Shown here piece after piece: positions 1-7,230 of a stretch of 10,196 nucleotides of DNA; positions within the stretch are counted from its first letter, which is position 1, and each line of letters starts with the position of its first letter. The stretch comes from Treponema sp. (GTDB lineage: Bacteria; Spirochaetota; Spirochaetia; Treponematales; Treponemataceae), in the NCBI GenBank assembly GCA_017390125.1, contig JAFPCT010000137.1, positions 1 through 10,196 of the forward strand, written 5' to 3'. Position numbers and translations under genes: made by a program. Below the pieces are notes generated by a model. That model was not told where the DNA came from and searched no databases. It saw only the letters and a program-made list of their open reading frames with translations.

Positions 1-1863
1 CTTTGTATTGTGGCATTCCGGGAAACCTGAGCAAGCAAGGAAGTAGCCGAAGCGGCCAAGTTTCTTTACCATAGGTTTTCCGCATTTTTCACAAATCTTG
101 TCAGTCGGCTCATCAAGGCTTCCCTTAACGCTTTCAACAGATTCCATGACTTCCTCAACCCTCTTTTTAAACGGTGTGAAGAAGTCGCTTATCATGCCGT
201 TCCATACAAGCTCATCCTGCTCAACTTTATCAAGATTGTTTTCAACTTCAGCAGTAAAATGCTCGTTGATTACAGCCGGGAAGGATTCCACAAGAATCTT
301 ACAGATCATGCGGCCAAGCTGAGTAGGAACAAGCTGCTTGTTGCTTCTTGTAACATAATAGCGGTCAAGCAGAACGGAAATAATCGGTGCATATGTTGAA
401 GGACGTCCGATTCCCTTTTCTTCAAGGGTACGTACGATTGAAGCATCCGTATATCGGGCAGGCCCCTGCGTAAAATGCTGCTCCGGATAGAATTTCTCAG
501 ACTTGATTTTTTCGCCGACTTTTAGAGAGGGCAACGAGCCTGATTTTTCCTCTTTTGAAGAAAGAAGCTTGATTACGCTGTAAAAACCTTTTTCTGTAAT
601 TTTAGAGGCACTTACACGGAACAAGGCATCACCGGCAGTAATTTCTGCAGATGTAGTTGTAGTCTTGGCATTATTCATCTGGCTTGAGACAAACCGCTCC
701 CAGATAATTGTATAAAGCCTGAGCTGATCCCGGGAAAGATATTCCTTAACAGAATCCGGCGTATATTCAGTGTATGTCGGGCGGATACCTTCATGGGCAT
801 CCTGTGCGCTCTTGCCAACTGCATAATGAATAGGCTCCTCAGGAAGGTCTTCCGGATGATTTTTTGAAATCCATGCCCGTACGTCATCAAGGGCAGTCTG
901 AGAAATGCGGACAGAGTCTGTTCGCATATATGTAATGAGACCCACACGGCTAGAGCCGATATTAATACCTTCATAGAGCTGCTGTGCAATCTGCATGGTT
1001 TTTCTTGACGTAAAGCCAAGCCTGTTTGCGGCAGCCTGCTGCAATTTTGAAGTTGTAAAAGGGGCTTTCGGACGTACAGTCTTTTCAGTCTGTTTAATAT
1101 TGGTAACTTCACATTCTGAAGACTTGATTTCTGCGATAATATCGTTTACAACGGCCTCAGATTTCAGTTCCGGAGTTTCGTTCTTATATTTTACCAGCTG
1201 AGCTGTAAATTTTGTCTTTCCTTTTGAAAATTCTGCATCAAGAGACCAGTATTCTTCCGGAATAAAATTTTCAACTTCCTCTTCCCTTTCGCAGATAAGA
1301 CGAAGCGCAACAGACTGAACTCGCCCGGCACTCAAACCGTTCTTTACTTTTGCCCACAAAAGAGGACTAAGATTATAACCTACGAGACGATCCAGAACAC
1401 GACGTGCCTTCTGAGCATTAACCCGGCTCTCTACAATTTCACCAGGATGCTGCACAGCTTCCTTGATTGCCACAGGAGTAATTTCATTGAACACGATGCG
1501 GCTTATAGGAGCTTCTGTTTTTTCCTGCAGGGCGTTGCGAAGATGCCATGCGATTGCCTCTCCTTCGCGGTCATTATCGGATGCAAGCAGGATTCTGTCA
1601 GATTTCTTTGCATCTTTCTGAAGTTCCTTCAAAAGCTTTGCCCTTCCGCGGACCGTAATATATTCCGGCTGGAAATTATTCTCCACATCAATTGCAAGAC
1701 GGCTTTTCGGAAGATCTATCAAATGTCCCATTGACGCTTTTACAACAAACCCAGGACCAAGATATTTTTCGATTGTATGAGCCTTTGCAGGAGACTCTAC
1801 GATAACCAGCGTTTGAGATGTCTTAGACTTTGATTTCTTTTCCACAGCTTTCTTTTCCGCCAT
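1..1863 (-). CDS. topA: DNA topoisomerase I (type IA), 3' end cut by window edge
   Basis: TopA relaxes negatively supercoiled DNA by cutting one strand through a tyrosine-phosphate link. 621 codons are open to the left edge with no stop, so the C-terminus is missing; the E. coli enzyme is about 865 residues. The TOPRIM domain is clear: VIVESPAKA at residues 20-28 (E23 acidic) and the DxDxE set at D96, D98 and E100 within SDNDREGEAIAWH. The active-site tyrosine is Y312 in ITYMRTDS. A four-cysteine zinc ribbon starts near the cut end (C591, C594, C611, C617). The start is the ATG at 1863, with AAGGA seven bases upstream. It begins 15 bases after the dprA stop and in the same frame. A Lys/Ser-rich leader of about 17 residues precedes the TOPRIM fold, which in E. 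coli starts almost at the first residue. Identity is certain; only the length is unknown. Confidence 0.97.
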   Translation of the reverse strand, partial: MAEKKAVEKKSKSKTSQTLVIVESPAKAHTIEKYLGPGFVVKASMGHLIDLPKSRLAIDVENNFQPEYITVRGRAKLLKELQKDAKKSDRILLASDNDREGEAIAWHLRNALQEKTEAPISRIVFNEITPVAIKEAVQHPGEIVESRVNAQKARRVLDRLVGYNLSPLLWAKVKNGLSAGRVQSVALRLICEREEEVENFIPEEYWSLDAEFSKGKTKFTAQLVKYKNETPELKSEAVVNDIIAEIKSSECEVTNIKQTEKTVRPKAPFTTSKLQQAAANRLGFTSRKTMQIAQQLYEGINIGSSRVGLITYMRTDSVRISQTALDDVRAWISKNHPEDLPEEPIHYAVGKSAQDAHEGIRPTYTEYTPDSVKEYLSRDQLRLYTIIWERFVSSQMNNAKTTTTSAEITAGDALFRVSASKITEKGFYSVIKLLSSKEEKSGSLPSLKVGEKIKSEKFYPEQHFTQGPARYTDASIVRTLEEKGIGRPSTYAPIISVLLDRYYVTRSNKQLVPTQLGRMICKILVESFPAVINEHFTAEVENNLDKVEQDELVWNGMISDFFTPFKKRVEEVMESVESVKGSLDEPTDKICEKCGKPMVKKLGRFGYFLACSGFPECHNTK

Positions 1864-1878
1864 ATAATCATCCTTGCC

Positions 1879-2916
1879 TCAAAACAATTGTAGCTGCTGT
1901 TTTTCGGCACTTCTTATCCCCGGCACTTCTGCCAGACATTTTACATAATCTTCATAGCCGTCAATAACCGGAGCGCCAGCTTCCAGATACCTTTCCGCTG
2001 TATTCTCAGTTTTTGAACGACTGACTTTCCCCATCATTGCCTTTCTGCTCAACTCGTTTTCAACAAGAGAACTGACTTTGCATGCATTTTCACAAAAGCA
2101 CGCTTTATGAAACATCACGTCCCTGTTGTATTCAAGGGCATACTGAGCTGTAATAAGTGCACCGCTCCCCCTCGGAGCCTGAATCACAACGGCTGCAGGC
2201 GAAAGGGCGGCAATTATTCTGTTTCTCTGCACGAAACGCCAGGGTTCCGCAGGAACTCCGGGAACATATTCACTTACGAGGCAGCCGCCGGAAAGCAGAA
2301 TTTTTTCCGCAAGGGCCGCGTTTGAATGAGGCAGAACCTCATCACAGCCGCAGGGAAGAACCGCAGCAGTTTTACCTGCATTAGCTTCTGAACCGGCCTC
2401 CACAGCAGAAAAACATGCCTCCACAGCACCCCTGTGAGCAGCAGAATCAATTCCGGCGGCAAGCCCGGACACAACAGTGCAGCCAGCATTTGCCGCATCA
2501 CGAGAAAATTCCCAGGCAGCTCTGCGGCCTTCCCGGGTAACACGTCTTGTACCAACAACTGACACAGTACGCCCAAAAAGGCACCCGGAATTACCCCTGT
2601 AAAAAAGCAGGAAGGGCGCATTGGGGCATTCCCTAAGCAGGGCCGGATATTCTGAGCCGGCATAAAAAAGCCAATGAATTTTCTTTGCTTCAATAATCCG
2701 AAGCTCCCTCTCAGCGGCCGCCTGATTCTGCTTTCCATCCCAGACAGAAGACCTGATCTCCCGTCCGCAGACAGAACAAATATCATTTAAAGACATTAAT
2801 GCAAGGTCCACAAAACTGTCAAGTTTTTTCAATAATATAATCTTCTCGGCAAGCGATAAAAAGGAAATTCTGTGAAGTGAAATCAGTAAAAGCTCATCTT
2901 TCAGCTTATTTTCCAT
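1879..2916 (-). CDS. dprA: DNA processing protein DprA/Smf, divergent
   Basis: DprA binds single-stranded DNA and loads RecA onto it, in natural transformation and possibly repair. The Rossmann-like core is clear: VVGTRR at 120-125, SGLAAGID at 150-157 followed by AHRGAVEA, AVLPCG near 185-190, SEY at 215-217, and RNRIIAALS at 231-239. Several features are unusual. About 15 extra residues sit between GAVEA and TAAVLPCG, partly from a 21 bp duplication. The usual PGN...GxN segment after the core is replaced by a longer Lys/Ser/Cys-rich stretch (about 268-308) before a normal-looking YLEAGAPVIDGYEDYV. There is no room for the C-terminal winged helix seen in many DprA proteins. A CSVC pair lies at 47-50. 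The ATG overlaps the upstream lipoprotein stop (TAATG), which suggests translational coupling; GGAAC seven bases upstream is only a weak ribosome site. Family is certain; competence function is not shown. Confidence 0.93.
   Translation of the reverse strand: MENKLKDELLLISLHRISFLSLAEKIILLKKLDSFVDLALMSLNDICSVCGREIRSSVWDGKQNQAAAERELRIIEAKKIHWLFYAGSEYPALLRECPNAPFLLFYRGNSGCLFGRTVSVVGTRRVTREGRRAAWEFSRDAANAGCTVVSGLAAGIDSAAHRGAVEACFSAVEAGSEANAGKTAAVLPCGCDEVLPHSNAALAEKILLSGGCLVSEYVPGVPAEPWRFVQRNRIIAALSPAAVVIQAPRGSGALITAQYALEYNRDVMFHKACFCENACKVSSLVENELSRKAMMGKVSRSKTENTAERYLEAGAPVIDGYEDYVKCLAEVPGIRSAEKQQLQLF
2396..2428. repeat. 12 bp direct repeat, 21 bp period, inside dprA
   Basis: The plus-strand motif GCCTCCACAGCA occurs at 2396-2407 and again, exactly, at 2417-2428. 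The period of 21 bases is seven codons, so the reading frame is kept. In the protein this gives AVEACFS followed by AVEAGSE. It looks like an in-frame tandem duplication with the rest of the unit diverged. Confidence 0.75.
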
Positions 2917-3647
2917 TAAAAACGTTCCAGAACCACCTTTTTGTTCGCCTCTGCTTCCGCACGCTTTTCAGCAGACTTCGATGTAGAAATAATCCTGTCA
3001 TAAAGCTGAACGGCCTTGTCGTACTGTTCAGTAGAATAATATGCGCGGGCAAGGACAAACATTCCGTCAATGCTTCTAGTCTCAATGTCAAGATAGCGCT
3101 CAAGGTAAGGAATCGCCTTTTCGTTCTCATCCAGCTCAAACACATAAAGAACGCCTATTCCATAAAGCGCGGTGGTAAGACGCGGGTCAATCTGCAGTGC
3201 ACGAAGATAAGCTGATTCAGAAAGGTTAAGATAATTCTGCTTTTTTTCAAAATTTCCGACAGCGTCAAAATCCAGTGCGGCATGACTCATGTAGCCGGCG
3301 CAAACTGCAGTATAATAATAAAGGTTAGGATTTTCCGGATAAAATTCCAATGCTGTCTGAAAGCATTTCAAAGCTTCGCCATACATTTTGCGGTCAATGT
3401 AACGGGTTCCAAGAATCTTGTACCAGAGTCCGATTTTTCCGTTTTTCATCTGAACCTGCTTGGCCTGCTCATCATATTTGTTTATGGCAGATTTTATTTC
3501 TTCGATGGAAACAGGATTTCCAGAAGCCTCCTGCATGTGCTTTATTCGCTTGGCAAGCAGCTGCTTGCTATTAACGTTACATGCAGAAAAAAGAAGAGAG
3601 GTCAGAGCCAGTACAGAAAGAATTTTTACAGTCTTTAAATTTTTCAT
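2916..3647 (-). CDS. TPR-repeat lipoprotein, function unknown
   Basis: I do not recognise a named gene. With the chosen start (ATG at 3647) the protein is 243 residues. The N-terminus is a lipoprotein signal: MKNLK, a hydrophobic stretch, then the lipobox LFSAC, with Cys23 as the expected lipidated residue. The rest resembles tetratricopeptide repeats: WYKILGTRYIDRKMYGEALKCF at about residues 75-96, a second, interrupted repeat ending ALQIDP, a third LYGIGVLYV...KAIPYLERYL, and a fourth FVLARAYYSTEQYDKAVQLY. It is probably a membrane-tethered scaffold facing the periplasm. An in-frame ATG at 3659 adds four residues but has no ribosome site, while GGAG sits six bases before 3647. It is preceded by the largest gap in the window and followed by dprA with a one-base overlap. 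A role in division or envelope assembly is only a guess from context. Confidence 0.85.
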   Translation of the reverse strand: MKNLKTVKILSVLALTSLLFSACNVNSKQLLAKRIKHMQEASGNPVSIEEIKSAINKYDEQAKQVQMKNGKIGLWYKILGTRYIDRKMYGEALKCFQTALEFYPENPNLYYYTAVCAGYMSHAALDFDAVGNFEKKQNYLNLSESAYLRALQIDPRLTTALYGIGVLYVFELDENEKAIPYLERYLDIETRSIDGMFVLARAYYSTEQYDKAVQLYDRIISTSKSAEKRAEAEANKKVVLERF

Positions 3648-3653
3648 TACATT

Positions 3654-3657
3654 CTCC
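3654..3657 (-). promoter_or_regulatory. Ribosome binding site GGAG deciding the lipoprotein start
   Basis: On the minus strand GGAG runs from 3657 to 3654, six bases before the ATG at 3647. It lies just after the alternative ATG at 3659, which has only AT-rich sequence and a small CGCA/TGCG hairpin upstream. This favours 3647 as the true start. Confidence 0.6.
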
Positions 3658-3681
3658 ATTTTCGCAAAATGCGCTTATTTA

Positions 3682-3710
3682 AATATACAGAGTTTTTTTA
3701 AAATAAGAAA
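3682..3710 (-). promoter_or_regulatory. Possible sigma-70 type promoter for lipoprotein-dprA-topA
   Basis: In the AT-rich gap after the recombinase gene, the minus strand has TATATT (3687-3682) as a good -10 candidate. At the right distance the -35 is poor: TTTCTT with 17 base spacing, or TTCTTA with 16. The -10 lies about 35 bases before the lipoprotein ATG. AT richness alone could produce this match, so it is a candidate only. Confidence 0.25.
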
Positions 3711-3718
3711 TTTATTTT
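3700..3718. other. AT-only inverted repeat in the recombinase-lipoprotein gap
   Basis: A perfect 7 bp inverted repeat (AAAATAA, 5 base loop, TTATTTT) lies between the two genes. It has no GC pairs, so the stem would be weak. It could be a poor terminator, a protein-binding site or chance in AT-rich DNA. It overlaps the candidate promoter -35 region. Confidence 0.3.
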
Positions 3719-3730
3719 TTAGTTTTAGGA

Positions 3731-4693
3731 TCATTTTTTGTTAAATTCATCAGGAGGCAGATCAGAATGTCCTGGAAAATACTTCTGGTGATATTTCGCA
3801 AGCTCATGGTTTTCAATATGAGTATAAATTGTCGTGGTAGAAAGGTCTGAATGGCCCAAAAGCTCCTGAAGGGAACGCAGGTCCGCTCCCCCGGCAAGCA
3901 GATGAGTCGCAAAACTGTGTCTCAATGTATGAACCTTCGCCTCCACGCCGCTCAGCAGCTCAAGCTCCTGAAAACGCTTCCAGACTCCTTTTCTGGAAAT
4001 AGGAAGCCCCTTGTAGTTGAGGAACACTTCTTTTACAAGCCTTTTTCCGGCAAGCTTTGGCCTGACATCTTTAAGATATATCTCTATTTTTTTTCTGGCT
4101 GTCTCACCAAAAGGAACAATTCTTTCCTTATCTCCCTTTCCGCTGACAAGAATTATCTTTTCATCAAGATGAAGGTTTTCCATCAAAAGACCGCAGGCCT
4201 CGCTTATACGCAGACCGCAGGAATAAATGAGCTCAAACAGAGCGTCATCCCGTTTTCCTAAATCAGTTGAGACATCAATCGTAGAAAGGAGCTTATTCAC
4301 CTGCTCAAGGGAAAGGACTTTAGGCAGATTACGGCCGGTCTTCGGGCGCTCAAGCATAAGAGGAAGATTTTCCTTCCACATGCCCCGCCTTACCATGAAC
4401 GAACCGAAAGAGCGAAGAGAGGAAATGTCCTTTAAAAGAGTCATCTCAGACTTTTCCTCTGTCTTACGCCATGTAAGGTAATATATCAGATTTTGAATTG
4501 TAACGTCCGCCAGCTTTATATGTTCCCTGGAACACCAGCGGAGGAAAAGCTCAACAGAGAAACGATAGGTTTCTGCGCTCTTTTTTGAGAGCCTTTCCAC
4601 CATAAGCAGATCGGTGTAAAAGCTCATCAAAAAAGAATCAAGTTTTTTCTCAAGTTTATTTTCTGTTGAATGTAATGTCTCTTCTGAGTTCAC
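3731..4693 (-). CDS. xerD: Tyrosine recombinase, XerC/XerD family (XerD-like)
   Basis: Xer recombinases resolve chromosome dimers at dif sites during division. The protein is 320 residues, close to the usual 300, and has every catalytic residue: R162 (GLRISEA), K186 (SGKGDKER), H255 and R258 (HTLRH), H281 (LLGHSD) and Y290 (TIYTH). Residues about 15-110 form the N-terminal SAM-like core-binding domain, with SKKSAETYRFSVELF typical of Xer. GADLR and GHSDLSTT look more like XerD than XerC, but the C/D choice is not secure. The start is a GTG at 4693, 38 bases inside ftsZ, with a weak AGAAGA ribosome site and a stop codon just upstream in frame. The next ATG (4627) has no ribosome site and would trim the N-terminus by 22 residues. 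Overlap with ftsZ implies co-expression with division genes. The length and location argue against a phage integrase. Confidence 0.92.
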   Translation of the reverse strand: MNSEETLHSTENKLEKKLDSFLMSFYTDLLMVERLSKKSAETYRFSVELFLRWCSREHIKLADVTIQNLIYYLTWRKTEEKSEMTLLKDISSLRSFGSFMVRRGMWKENLPLMLERPKTGRNLPKVLSLEQVNKLLSTIDVSTDLGKRDDALFELIYSCGLRISEACGLLMENLHLDEKIILVSGKGDKERIVPFGETARKKIEIYLKDVRPKLAGKRLVKEVFLNYKGLPISRKGVWKRFQELELLSGVEAKVHTLRHSFATHLLAGGADLRSLQELLGHSDLSTTTIYTHIENHELAKYHQKYFPGHSDLPPDEFNKK

Positions 4694-5957
4694 GGTTTCT
4701 TCTTAAGCAGGCTGGTGTACTTACATCGTTCACGTCAACATTAGCATCTGATGCGGTCTTAACTTTTGTAAATGAAGAAACATAGGCATTCGGGTTTTCT
4801 CCCCGTCCGCCAGTTTCCTCTTGTTCCTGAATAGAATCAAACAATCCTGGATTTTCAGAAGTCAAATCAGACTTTGTTCCTGAAAGCAGGCTGTCGAAAT
4901 CAGAAGCTGAAATTGTATTTGCATCTCCTGTTTTCTTTTCCTTTACAGGCTCCGGTCTTACTTCATCTTCCTGAGCACCATTCCCTGTAAATCCTGTTGC
5001 AATAACAGTAACACTAATGCTTTCACCCATAGCCTCATCGACTACAATACCAGGCTTCAGCTCATAATTTTTGCTTGCAGAAGCACATACAATGCCAGAA
5101 ATCTCCTCAAGCTCATTCAACTTGAAGTCACTGCTTGCGCACACGTTTATGAGGAAGTGCTTTGCACCGTCAATATTTGTATCCTCAAGGAGAGGATTGT
5201 TTATTGCCATCTGAGCGGCATCAACAGCCCGGTTTTCACCGCTGGCAACGCCAATTCCAAAAATTGCCGTTCCCTGCCCCTTCATGGCAGCACGAACGTC
5301 AGCAAAGTCAATGTTCGGAGTTCCGTATTTAGTGATGATTGTAGACATTCCTTCAATGCTCTGCCGAAGCAAGTCGTCTGCCGCACGGTACTGCTCTACA
5401 AAAGAAAGACCTTCGCCGAAAACCTCACATATCTTGCGGTTAGGAATTACAATAACAGAGTCTACTGCGTCCTGAAGCTTTTTAAGACCTTCCTGAGCAA
5501 GCTCCATGCGACGTTTTCCTTCCCATGTGAAAGGTGTCGTTACGATACCAACAGTAAGAGCACCGAGCTCCCGGGCAATTTTTGCAACAACAGGAGCAGA
5601 ACCAGTTCCTGTTCCTCCGCCCATTCCGGCAGTAACAAAAACCATGTTCGCACCACGAAGGATGTTTGTAATTGCTTCCTTATCTTCTTCTGCGGCCTTC
5701 TCACCAATCGAAGGATCACCGCCGCACCCAAGTCCCTGAGTAAGCTTCTGTCCGATTGCAAGGCGCTTTTCTGCAACAGATTTATTCAAAGCCTGCAAAT
5801 CAGTATTAAGCGCAATAAAATCAACATTCTGGATATTTGCTTCGATCATACGGTTTACGGCATTCGAACCGCCGCCGCCGCATCCTACGACCTTGATTAC
5901 TGTAGGATTTTCATTGCTTAAATTTGATCCCTGTTCATTAATTACTTCGATTTCCAT
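4656..5957 (-). CDS. ftsZ: Cell division protein FtsZ
   Basis: FtsZ is the tubulin-like GTPase that forms the division ring. The 433-residue protein has VVGCGGGGSNAVNRM at 23-37, NTDLQAL at 51-57, the tubulin signature GGGTGTGS at 113-120, and the T7 loop NIDFADV at 215-221 with N215, D217 and D220 for GTP hydrolysis in the neighbouring subunit. The globular core ends near 323. A low-complexity, acidic linker follows (about 324-407), then a conserved-peptide-like DVSTPACLRR (411-420), where the usual PAFLR carries Cys in place of Phe. A basic tail of 13 residues follows, overlapping the recombinase start. The start is the ATG at 5957, with a strong GGGAG six bases upstream. The gene lies 26 bases after ftsA, its membrane anchor partner. 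Confidence 0.98.
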   Translation of the reverse strand: MEIEVINEQGSNLSNENPTVIKVVGCGGGGSNAVNRMIEANIQNVDFIALNTDLQALNKSVAEKRLAIGQKLTQGLGCGGDPSIGEKAAEEDKEAITNILRGANMVFVTAGMGGGTGTGSAPVVAKIARELGALTVGIVTTPFTWEGKRRMELAQEGLKKLQDAVDSVIVIPNRKICEVFGEGLSFVEQYRAADDLLRQSIEGMSTIITKYGTPNIDFADVRAAMKGQGTAIFGIGVASGENRAVDAAQMAINNPLLEDTNIDGAKHFLINVCASSDFKLNELEEISGIVCASASKNYELKPGIVVDEAMGESISVTVIATGFTGNGAQEDEVRPEPVKEKKTGDANTISASDFDSLLSGTKSDLTSENPGLFDSIQEQEETGGRGENPNAYVSSFTKVKTASDANVDVNDVSTPACLRRNRELRRDITFNRK

Positions 5958-5963
5958 AAGTTT

Positions 5964-5968
5964 CTCCC
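5964..5968 (-). promoter_or_regulatory. Strong ribosome binding site GGGAG for ftsZ
   Basis: GGGAG reads from 5968 to 5964 on the minus strand, six bases before the ftsZ ATG. It lies in the 26-base gap after ftsA, so ftsZ has its own ribosome site outside any upstream coding sequence. That fits FtsZ being needed in larger amounts than FtsA. Confidence 0.7.
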
Positions 5969-5983
5969 AATTTACCCACCAAC

Positions 5984-7225
5984 TTAGAATAATGATTTCA
6001 GAAGCTTCAGAAATTTATTTTCTGATTTACCAGCTTTTTCATATCTTTGCCGATTTTTAACTTTTTTTCCTACCGATCGGCTGAAATTATCTTTGCATGC
6101 ACGCACAAGACCAATTACTGTCGCCCATTCCGGTCCTGCATAATCTTCCTCTATGCCGCCCATCTTTTCCGGATTTCCAATGCGCACGTTCTGAGTACCA
6201 AAGGAATCCTGGACGCATTCAAGGATACCGTCCATCTTTGCGCCGCCGCCGACAAGGATAATGTTTCCAGACATGGATGTGAGCGTAGTTTTTTCAATAA
6301 TCTTATTGATCACCATCTCACAGATTTCCTGTATACGCGGCTCAATAATGTCGCACAGATCAGCCTGATAGAATTCCCGCGGAGGCTGTCCACCGACACC
6401 ATTCACAATAACCGTACGCTTAGGATCAACATTATCCATATAGCAGCATCCGGCTTCTATTTTTATTCGCTCTGCCTCCGCAACAGGAATGCCGAGCACA
6501 AGCGCAATGTCATTTGTTACAAGATTTCCGCCAACCGGAATTGAAGCCGTACATACAGGAGCTCCGTTCAAAAGAACAAGGATATCTGTAGTTCCGGCAC
6601 CAAGGTCAACAATAATGGAACCAAGCTCCATCTCATCTTCATTCGCAACAGCATGAGTTGCGGCAAGAGTCTTAAGAAAAACATGATCCATGTGGTAACC
6701 TGCGCGGTCAATACATGAAGCAATATTCTGAATTGTATTTTTTGAAGCAGTAATGATATGAACTGCGGACTCAAGGCATACACCCAGACGATGAAGCGGA
6801 TCCTTTATCCCCCTTACATTGTCAACAATATATTCCTGTGTAATGACATGCAGCATTTTGCGGTCAAGGGAAAGCTGAACTGCAGTAGCAGACTCCCGGA
6901 CACGCTCCAGGTCACTTTCAGAGATTTCACCCTGTGACCTTCCCTTTGTTGATACAGCAACTTTACCTGTTGCATTAAGACCTTCTATAAGCTCTCCGCC
7001 CACGATCGTATTGCAGACCTGAACTTCAACGCCTGCATTCTGCTCTGCATTTTCAATTGCATTGCGGATCGCATTGGAAGCGGCTTCTATATTTACAATA
7101 TTGCCGTTCCTTAAGCCCATGGACTTTTCGCAAGAAGTTCCAATAATTTTAAGCTGACCATTCTCATCATAATCAGCTATAGCAACACGAATCCAACAAG
7201 TTCCAATGTCTAGACCAACAATCAT
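5984..7225 (-). CDS. ftsA: Cell division protein FtsA
   Basis: FtsA is an actin-like ATPase that ties FtsZ filaments to the inner membrane and recruits later division proteins. The 413-residue protein shows the actin fold phosphate loops: GLDIGT at 4-9, DLGAGTTD at 207-214, and the adenosine motif LVGGGAK at 324-330. The FtsA-specific 1C region is roughly 83-160. After a basic linker (KKVKNRQRYEKAGK) the protein ends in KFLKLLKSLF, a short amphipathic helix as expected for the membrane-targeting sequence. The ATG at 7225 lies five bases after the ftsQ stop, and its ribosome site AGGTAGGA includes that stop codon, so translation is probably coupled to ftsQ. Identity is not in doubt. Confidence 0.97.
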   Translation of the reverse strand: MIVGLDIGTCWIRVAIADYDENGQLKIIGTSCEKSMGLRNGNIVNIEAASNAIRNAIENAEQNAGVEVQVCNTIVGGELIEGLNATGKVAVSTKGRSQGEISESDLERVRESATAVQLSLDRKMLHVITQEYIVDNVRGIKDPLHRLGVCLESAVHIITASKNTIQNIASCIDRAGYHMDHVFLKTLAATHAVANEDEMELGSIIVDLGAGTTDILVLLNGAPVCTASIPVGGNLVTNDIALVLGIPVAEAERIKIEAGCCYMDNVDPKRTVIVNGVGGQPPREFYQADLCDIIEPRIQEICEMVINKIIEKTTLTSMSGNIILVGGGAKMDGILECVQDSFGTQNVRIGNPEKMGGIEEDYAGPEWATVIGLVRACKDNFSRSVGKKVKNRQRYEKAGKSENKFLKLLKSLF

Positions 7226-7230
7226 TTTTC

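Noticed and set aside
675..1112. 145-codon minus-strand frame inside topA
   Set aside because: The topA frame through the same bases encodes the active-site tyrosine region, so this is a frame shadow.
1864..1881. dprA-topA fusion by readthrough, since both share a frame
   Set aside because: A clear TGA ends dprA and topA has its own AAGGA site and ATG; nothing suggests recoding.
2100..2500. Higher GC in part of dprA (about 60% in one counted line versus 48% in one ftsZ line) as a sign of recent transfer
   Set aside because: The difference is based on single lines, is modest, and is explained by Ala/Gly-rich conserved core codons; gene order also looks native.
2274..2786. 170-codon minus-strand frame inside dprA
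   Set aside because: A shifted reading of the more GC-rich dprA region; the DprA motifs all lie in the 1879-2916 frame and this one has none.
3700..3718. AT-only inverted repeat as a rho-independent terminator
   Set aside because: The stem has no GC pairs, so hairpin stability is too low to claim termination; listed only as an inverted repeat.
3731..4693. Recombinase as a phage or integron integrase marking a mobile element
   Set aside because: Standard Xer length and motifs, placed within a division operon, with no attachment repeats, tRNA or cargo genes around it.
5157..5921. 254-codon open frame on the plus strand opposite ftsZ
   Set aside because: It lies wholly antisense to a certain ftsZ, has no recognisable domain and shows low-complexity Ser/Asn/Cys content typical of a complement-strand reading. 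Openness follows from ftsZ codon use.
6047..6544. 165-codon open frame on the plus strand opposite ftsA
   Set aside because: Entirely antisense to the conserved ftsA, with no family features or convincing ribosome site.
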